A stretch of 13,323 nt of DNA from contig JADGIF010000236.1 of assembly GCA_018985225.1 (NCBI GenBank), positions 1 to 13,323 of the forward strand. The letters run 5' to 3'. Both the position numbers and the translations under genes were made by a program. Under the pieces are notes generated by a model, which ran no database searches, had not been told where the DNA came from, and worked only from the letters and a program-made list of their open reading frames with translations. Source of the DNA: Amoeboradix gromovi (lineage: Eukaryota; Sanchytriomycota; Sanchytriomycetes; Sanchytriales; Sanchytriaceae). Position 1 is the first letter of the stretch; each line of letters opens with the position of its first letter. This document shows positions 7,021-13,323 of the stretch, piece after piece.

Positions 7021-7265
7021 TCAAGACATCGGATAGATGCAGAACACAGTCTTTTACATCCAAATGTCATATTTGGGTTACACAGCTCAGTAGCGTCCCA
7101 CTAGTGTGGTACAGAGTGAAAAATAAATTATAATTCTACTCTTTTGAAATCATATTTTTAATGTAAGGTCTAGTTATGTTTGACTTCAAATTTGTCGACG
7201 TTTGATGTTCCACATGCTTAAAAATCCACATTGTGCGCTTAAAAGGAAGTTCTCCTTTTTCTCAC
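7021..7265. other. Intergenic stretch before the trehalose gene
   Basis: No gene is supported. It should hold the remaining edge of the transposon debris and the promoter of the downstream gene. A near-palindrome CCACTAGTGTGG (7098-7109) is visible. A minus-strand frame is open for about 34 codons before about 6965, but resembles nothing I can name. The frame of the downstream gene is open back to 7233 without an ATG. Confidence 0.3.
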
Positions 7266-9576
7266 ATGAATTTCACAAAACTGCAGTCCAACAGCTTGAA
7301 CGAATTGATTGTAGTAAGCAACAGACTACCAGTAACAATCACGAAATGCGAAAGCGGCAGGTTTAAATACTCCATGTCTTCAGGTGGTCTAGTTAGTGCG
7401 CTAAGTGGATTAGCAAAGGAAATGACTTTTAAATGGATCGGCTGGACAGGTATTGAGATTCCAAATGATGAACAAGCTACCGTTATAAAAGAACTTGCGG
7501 AACTGAACTGTATCCCTGTGTTTATGCCTGATGATACAGCTGAACTGTTTTACAATGGTTTTTCAAATTCTATAATTTGGCCTCTATTTCATTATACACC
7601 GGGTGATTTAAATTTTGATCAAAGTATGTGGGAAGCGTACAAACACGCGAACTATTTATTTGCCAACACGTTGCGTGATAATATCAGTGACTCAACGATG
7701 ATCTGGGTCCAGGATTATCATTTGATGCTTCTACCAGAACTACTGCGTAAATCCAATCCATATTGCAATATCGGATTCTTCTTACACACTCCGTTTCCTA
7801 GTAGCGAAGTATATCGCATTTTGCCTGTTCGCACTGAAATCCTTCATGGATTATTAAACTGCAACTTGATAGGTTTTCACACTTTTGATTATGCTAGGCA
7901 CTTTTTGAGTAGCTGCACGCGCATATTAGGACTGCAGACCAGTCCGAACGGTGTTGAATACAAAGATCGACGAGTAACTGTAGGCGTGTTCCCAATAGGA
8001 ATTGACCCTGAGAAATTTAAACAGGGCCTAGAAAGCGATTCTATTAAGCAGAGAATCTCTCATCTTAAGTCAAAATTCGAGAACGTTAAATTGATGGTTG
8101 GTGTAGACAGATTAGACTACATCAAAGGCGTTCCTCAAAAACTGCACGCTTTTGACGCTTTTCTAAGTAAACACCCTGAGTGGATTGGCAAGGTCGTTCT
8201 TGTCCAAGTTGCTGTACCTTCTAGAACTGATGTTGAAGAATATATTCAACTGCGTAACAACGTAAATCAACTTGTTGGCGAGATTAACGGTAAATACGGT
8301 ACTATAGAGTTCAGTCCTATCCATTTCTTGAACAAATCTGTTGAATTTGAAGAATTGACTGCCCTGTATGCAGCCTGTGATGTCTGCTTAGTTACTTCTA
8401 CCCGCGATGGTATGAATTTAGTCAGTTATGAGTATATCTGTTGCCAAGCTGATAACCACGGTGTGCTAGTACTTAGCGAGTTTGCTGGTGCTGCTCAATC
8501 AATGAATGGTGCCATAATTATTAATCCATGGAATACAGAAGATGTTGCTCAGGCTTACCATGACGCTCTAACCATGTCTGCCACTTCTAAAAAAGAGTCT
8601 CACGGAAAGCTGTATCGATACGTTAACAAATATACAGCTGCCTATTGGGGCCAATCTTTTGTGAATGAGCTGCGACGAGTCATTGATGAGACACAGACAC
8701 ATGGCGAACTGAAGCTGCTAAAGCAGAGCCATGTTATGAGTTTGTTTAATAACATAGGCAAAAAAGTGATACTTCTAGACTATGATGGAACCCTAACAAG
8801 CAACTCCATAAAAATGCCCGAATTTGCAAATCCTTCGAGACTTGTGCTGGCTACTTTACAAAGACTTGCTCAATTGCCAGATGTATACGTCTATGTCTTA
8901 AGTGGCAGAAGCAGATATGTATTAGACAAATGGTTCAGTTCAACTGGTGTAGGATTGGTTGCAGAGCACGGATGCTTTTATAAGCACCCTGAAAAGATCA
9001 GGATGAATTTAACGCCTACTGGAGACATGATTAAGACATTAGAAAAACAAGCAAAGCCGTCATTAGTGGATGACAAATGGATACGATTAGTCGATGATAT
9101 GGACTTGAGCTATAGAGATTCAATCAAACCATTATTTGAGCATTTCTTGGAGAGAACACCAGGTTCTTACATCGAGGAGAAAGAAGTACTATTTGCTAAT
9201 CTAGATTAACATTACTTGGCACTATAAGAATGCTGATCCTGAATTTGGCAAGTGGCAAGCTGCAGAGTTGCAAGTAAACTTGGAAAAGTTATTGAGCCAT
9301 ATTCCGTTGAGTATTGTACTAAATCAAAAGTGCTTAGAGCTACGACCTTGTAACGTTGACAAAGCAATTGCTACCAAAAGCATTTTACATGATTTGGAAG
9401 ATGTCGCTTTTATTCTTTGTATCGGGGATGGTAAAACCGATGAGGTAGTATTTGAAATGCTCAAGGAATACAAGAATGCTATATCCGTAACTGTCGGCAA
9501 GAAGAGGTCAGAAGCAGAATATTATATCGAGGATGTGTTTGGCGTGCAAGAGTTGCTAGAGCTACTTGTCCAATAA
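7266..9576 (+). CDS. Two-domain trehalose-6-phosphate synthase/phosphatase
   Basis: Exons 7266-9185 and 9205-9576, joined by a 19-nt intron, give 763 residues. The N-terminal GT20 domain (about 14-475) makes trehalose-6-phosphate from UDP-glucose and glucose-6-phosphate. Its key blocks are intact: SSGGLVSAL (38-46), WVQDYHLMLLPELLR (147-161), HTPFPSSEVYR, VDRLDYIKG (280-288), STRDGMNLVSYEY and LSEFAGA. The C-terminal HAD phosphatase domain (about 490-763) has DYDGTLT (505-511, with the nucleophile Asp), SGRS (546-549), AEHGC and GDGKTDE (about 714-720), so the second step, release of trehalose, also looks competent. The third residue of the last motif is Gly where Asp is usual, but the GDxxxD core remains. 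The chosen ATG is the first in frame; upstream only GTG at 7233 is available. The gene converges on SMC2 with 37 bp between stops. Confidence 0.92.
9186..9204 (+). other. 19-nt spliceosomal intron in the trehalose gene
   Basis: Sequence GTACTATTTGCTAATCTAG, phase 0. Exact removal joins YIEEKE to INITWHYKNADPEFG, the continuous trehalose-phosphatase pattern EEK...WHYRNADPEFG. It contains a clean branch-like CTAAT before CTAG. If it is not removed, translation stops at TAA 9207-9209, one codon past the intron. Confidence 0.93.
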
Positions 9577-9577
9577 A
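9572..9577 (+). terminator. Poly(A) signal containing the trehalose gene stop codon
   Basis: AATAAA spans the TAA stop at 9574-9576. Only 37 bp separate this stop from that of the convergent SMC2 gene, so both transcripts must end in or run into each other. Confidence 0.4.
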
Positions 9578-9613
9578 CCATATATAGGAACATGTTATGC
9601 GTATGTATACAAA

Positions 9614-12600
9614 TCAGTTTACTTTGTTTGAATTGTCATATCTGTCCACATTGGACATTCCGTCCTTGAAATTAGTTTTAAACAAAACATCTGCGTTAGC
9701 AAACATTCCCTGCTTTAGACTAACTACTATAAACTGCGATCCACTGAACCTTGTTCTTAATATTTGGCCAATATTCTGGGTATGCGAGATATCTAACGCT
9801 ATGTTAGTGTAAAATACCAGCGTCCACCTCATCCAATATATACAGTGGAGATGTCTTGAACTGCAGCAGGCTTAATATAAGTGATATGGCAACTAGAGAG
9901 CGCTGTCCACCACTCAACTCGCTCAAACTTTCCTTCCACTTCCCATTTAGCTCAATTCCAATCTCGCATCCTTCTACTACACCACTAGGTAAAGGGATTA
10001 GTTTAGCAGTGCTCCCTGGTAGTATACCTGATAATATCTTACCAAATGAGTCAGTTACCTCTCTCCAAGTCTGTTCGACAGCTGTCAACTTGTGCTTGTC
10101 CAATTCTTCAATAGCGCCTTCAATTTTACACTTGTCAGCCTGCACCTGGGTTAACATTGTGGCCAGCTTCAGTTCTTCTTGTTCTGCAACATCGATCATG
10201 CTCATTACCTGCTGATTAACATTCAATTTCAGCAAATTGTGTTGTTGCTGCATCTTCAACAACAACTCGTTTTCTACAAGCAGATCATAACCACTTTGTA
10301 TGTCTATTAGCTCAGGGTCACTTTTTGCCAGTTCTTTAATTCTTCTGTTAGTTTTACCGATTTCTTGTTCCCAGACTGAACAGCCATGCTCACATTCTTG
10401 CTGCTGCAGTACTAGGTCGTTCAGTTGCTGATTCAGTAATTGTTCTTGTGCTAGTAACTGCTGTAATTGTTGTTTATACTGATCAGTGAGCGATAAGGAC
10501 TCATTGTATTCCATATCAATGGCATTGAATTTCAATTGGCAGCTATTGTATTCAGTTTGTGCAAGTTTTAGCTGATTTCTCAAAGACTGCAACTGATCAT
10601 TAAAGCCTGAAATGGTTTTGTTGGATTCCTTGACGTTTATGGATAATTGATCTAACTCGGTCATAAATTGGTCAAAGAGAGCAGACTGTTTCTTGAAGAT
10701 TGATTCTGCAGCACTGTACTCTTTTTGTTTCACAGCTAAATCGCTTTTACTGGCATTTGTAGATGTGCTGTTAGAATACTCCTGTGCTTGTTTAAAGTGT
10801 TCCACTTGCAGCTTTTGCTTGTTCAGCAAGTCTTGATGTCTATTTAGTTCATCCAAATGATCTTTGGAATTACTAATTGTTAGATTTAATTCACCCTTAG
10901 TGATTTTACTACAAATTAGCATGTACTGTTGCTGTTGCTGTACCAGCTCATCGTGTATTCGTACCGAGGAAGCTAACAGGTTGCTTGTAGATTCTATTTT
11001 GGCGTCTATACTTTTTAATTGATGTTGGTACTGTTCATAATCTACTTGTAATACTTGCAAGTCTTGAAATCTCGATATTATTAGATCTCTGGGTGCTGAC
11101 CCACCGCTTACAGTCCCACTTGGATCATACACATCCCCATCTAATGTAACACATTTTATTAGTATTTGTTTGTTGAACGAGACCTGCTCAGCCATTTTAG
11201 AATTGGTGCAAAATAAAACATTTCCAAAACAATAATCAATAACCTGCTTATATTCAATAGGATATTCTATAATATCATGTATACTGTATATAGAGTTGTT
11301 GCTAAGCTGTTTAGCTAATTTTAACTTTGCTGCGTTCATGGGTTTCGTATTCAAAGTGTTTAAAGGAACAAATGATTGCCTTTGTTCTAGCCGTATATTC
11401 TTTAATATATATGCAGCGACCTCATCTCTTTCTACCACTATATGCTTCAACCTGGCACCGCCAGCAATAGAAATGGCTAAATGGTACTTTGAGTCGCATT
11501 TAATAAAACTACCTATGCATCCAACCAACCCCTTCAGGTTGGGATATTTAAGTGGTAGCTCCATTACGCTGTATATGCTCCTCAAAGGTCGTTTTATCTG
11601 ATTTAAATCATTTCGTATTTTGTCTACCTTGCTGCTTATAGACTTCTTATCACTATTTAGCAGCTGCAGTTCTTGTTTGTATTGACCTTGTTGGGCAACG
11701 TATCCACCAGTCAGCACCTGTATTTGAGACTCATAATCATCCAAGTGAAACTGCTTATCGCTGCTCTTGTTTACCAGCTCCAATGAAGATTGCACAATTC
11801 TGTTTTTAGCGGACTCCAACTCCGATAATTTACTTGTCGCATCTAGATATCTTTTTTCATGATATCCATTCCATTCCTGCTGAAGCAAGTCAATTTTATT
11901 CTGTATTAAAATCACCTCATTTGTAGCATGTTTCAACAGCTGATCAATTCTCTCTAGTTCAACATCTAACTCACCATTAGCCATAGATGACAGTATATTG
12001 AGTTTTGCAAGAGCATTATCTTTCACCAGCTTGGCACTGTTATAGTCGGATTCAACAGATTGTTTATTTGTTGTTAGCTCATCCAGTTTGCTTTGAAATT
12101 GATTTAGTGTTGTAAACTCCTGCTCTTTATCCAATTGCAACTGATTTATGTCTTTAGTAATGAAATTGACATTAGATTCGCATTTCGCTAGTTCCAGTTT
12201 GGCTGATTTGTATTGTGCTGAGAGTGATTTGTTTTCAATTAGTGATGTTTTTTTTAAGAGCTTTAATTCGTTGCAGATAGAGGAAAGCTGAGATTCCAGC
12301 ATAGCTTTATTAGCATTTAAATTGTTTAACACTGATTGCTTGGACTGAAAGTCAGCGGTGATTTGCTCCAGATGATTCGATTTCATGGTAAATTCCAGGT
12401 TGATGATGAACTTTATTTTCTCTTCCAATTCAACAGACAGCTGTTTAAGTGCTAAATAGTCGTTCCGCTGTTGTTGGTATTCTTTAATTTTGGGTAAAAC
12501 TTCATTTTCTAATGTATCGCTGATCTCTTGCACTTTTACATTCTTCTTATTCAGAACTTTGGAAGCATTGTCTTTCCGCTGCTCATAGTGAAGAGTTCCA

Positions 12601-13109
12601 GCAGCTTCCTTTAATAAGAGAGATAATTCGTGGGGCTTCATCATTATAATCTTAGTAATTTTGCCTTGAAAGATGATATAATTGTTTGGAGTAGCAGGAT
12701 TTAACCCAATGGATGCAAAAAGGCTTTGGATTTGGATATTGTTAATTGAATTACCATTTAAAAGGTATTTGGTTTTGTTTGGTAGTGAGCAAACACGTGT
12801 GATGGTAATTTCGTCTAAGTTATCAAAACCAATAGGACTTTTAGTTTTATCCTGGTTGTTGAATATCAAGGAAACAGAGGCACGTTTAACATGCGCATTT
12901 CCCTGTTTATATATTAAATCACTTAAATGTGTGCATCTCATAAGAGATAAATCCTTACAACCAATTACAAAAGTAATTGCATCTAGTATATTGGATTTCC
13001 CACTACCATTCAGACCAGATATACAATTGAAGTTTGCAGAGAATGGGCCTATGGTCGTTTTACCGCTGTAACTTTTAAATCCATCAACCTGAATAGATTG
13101 AAGATACAT
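9614..13109 (-). CDS. SMC2: Condensin subunit SMC2 (structural maintenance of chromosomes 2)
   Basis: Exons 13109-9818 and 9798-9614, joined by a 19-nt intron, give 1158 residues, the usual SMC2 length. It is the ATPase core of condensin, paired with SMC4, and compacts mitotic chromosomes. The start [14 protein letters not shown] is the family N-terminus; the frame extends upstream but has no earlier ATG. Walker A is GLNGSGKS (32-39). [17 protein letters not shown] and [12 protein letters not shown] follow, and the FQGKITK form marks SMC2 rather than SMC1, 3 or 4. Long glutamine-rich coiled coils flank a central hinge (about 500-670, with [11 protein letters not shown] and [17 protein letters not shown]). 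The ABC signature LSGGQRS (1065-1071) and Walker B YILDEVDA precede [11 protein letters not shown], restored by splicing. The C-terminus [20 protein letters not shown] is typical. Confidence 0.95.
9799..9817 (-). other. 19-nt spliceosomal intron in SMC2
   Basis: Minus-strand sequence GTATTTTACACTAACATAG, phase 1. Exact removal gives [19 protein letters not shown], the near-invariant Walker B/D-loop of SMC2. CTAAC before ATAG is a textbook branch-site match, and its TAA is in frame with the upstream exon, so retention truncates the protein inside the ATPase head. Confidence 0.95.
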
Positions 13110-13258
13110 GGAGGTTTGAAATTGACACCTGTGACATGCTCTACAAAAACTAGACAAAACAAAATGTATCGAAATTTCAAAAATAAACAGTCTGTATAGC
13201 TATTCTTTTGCCCTTTCATCCAGTCTTTATTTTAGATTTGTACGGTAACTATTGACTT
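13110..13258. promoter_or_regulatory. Divergent intergenic region upstream of SMC2
   Basis: 149 bp lie between the SMC2 ATG and a candidate ATG on the other strand. It is AT-rich with no motif I can assign. It presumably holds the SMC2 promoter. Confidence 0.3.
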
Positions 13259-13323
13259 ATGATTTCAAATACAATTCAATCAGAGTTGAAAGAAGAGGAT
13301 TGCCACTTACAAAACATGAAAAG
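13259..13323 (+). CDS. Possible start of a divergent gene, cut by the window end
   Basis: An ATG at 13259 opens a frame that stays open for 21 codons to the end of the window, encoding a hydrophilic start MISNTIQSELKEEDCHLQNM. The divergent layout matches PFD6/PUS7. The piece is too short to identify and could be chance. Confidence 0.35.
   Translation, partial: MISNTIQSELKEEDCHLQNMK

Noticed and set aside
9186-9209. Frameshift mutation, sequencing error or programmed frameshift in the trehalose gene and the three similar genes
   Set aside because: A single-base shift leaves a seven-residue non-family insert at the junction, whereas removing a canonical 19/20-nt GT-AG segment restores the conserved motif exactly in all four genes.

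Overview
This window looks like nuclear DNA of a eukaryote with a compact, AT-rich genome, most likely a fungus. The genes include the ERO1 oxidoreductase, prefoldin subunit 6, the pseudouridine synthase PUS7, a trehalose-phosphate synthase/phosphatase and the condensin subunit SMC2. Intergenic gaps are tens to about 150 bp where no transposon debris lies. An early-diverging or reduced lineage (rozellid or microsporidian-like) would fit, but this is inference from gene content and compactness. No ribosomal RNA or phylogenetic marker is present to settle it.

The strongest observation is a set of ultra-short spliceosomal introns. Four of the six identifiable intact genes are each split into two frames. 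In each case, removing a single 19- or 20-nt GT-AG segment joins the two parts and restores conserved protein sequence exactly. All four introns start with GTA and have a CTAAY-like branch site directly before NNAG. Retaining any of them gives a stop codon inside the intron or within one codon after it.

Layout. Positions 1-444 (+) hold the middle part of a Fanzor/TnpB-type RNA-guided nuclease, broken off near 440. Positions 437-1403 (+) hold an eroded, unrecognised coding relic with several frameshifts and stops. Positions 1428-4035 (-) hold two tightly packed genes: ERO1, ending in KDEL, and a membrane protein with a spermidine-synthase-like domain whose first ATG overlaps the end of ERO1. 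PFD6 (4186-4449, -) and PUS7 (4494-6278, +) diverge from a 44-bp gap. Positions 6207-7020 (-) are transposon debris: the C-terminal half of a second Fanzor and, just upstream on the same strand, a relic with the NPIE motif of Tc1/IS630-type DDE transposases. A two-domain trehalose-phosphate synthase/phosphatase (7266-9576, +) converges on SMC2 (9614-13109, -). A divergent open frame starts at 13259 and runs off the window.

The cellular genes are unrelated housekeeping functions: ER oxidative folding, cytoskeletal protein folding, RNA modification, trehalose synthesis and chromosome condensation. They show no shared pathway. The two Fanzor fragments are complementary, the first carrying the RuvC-I Asp and the second the RuvC-II Glu, zinc ribbon and RuvC-III Asp. 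They lie in opposite orientations and both are broken, so they are remains of separate insertions rather than one working gene.
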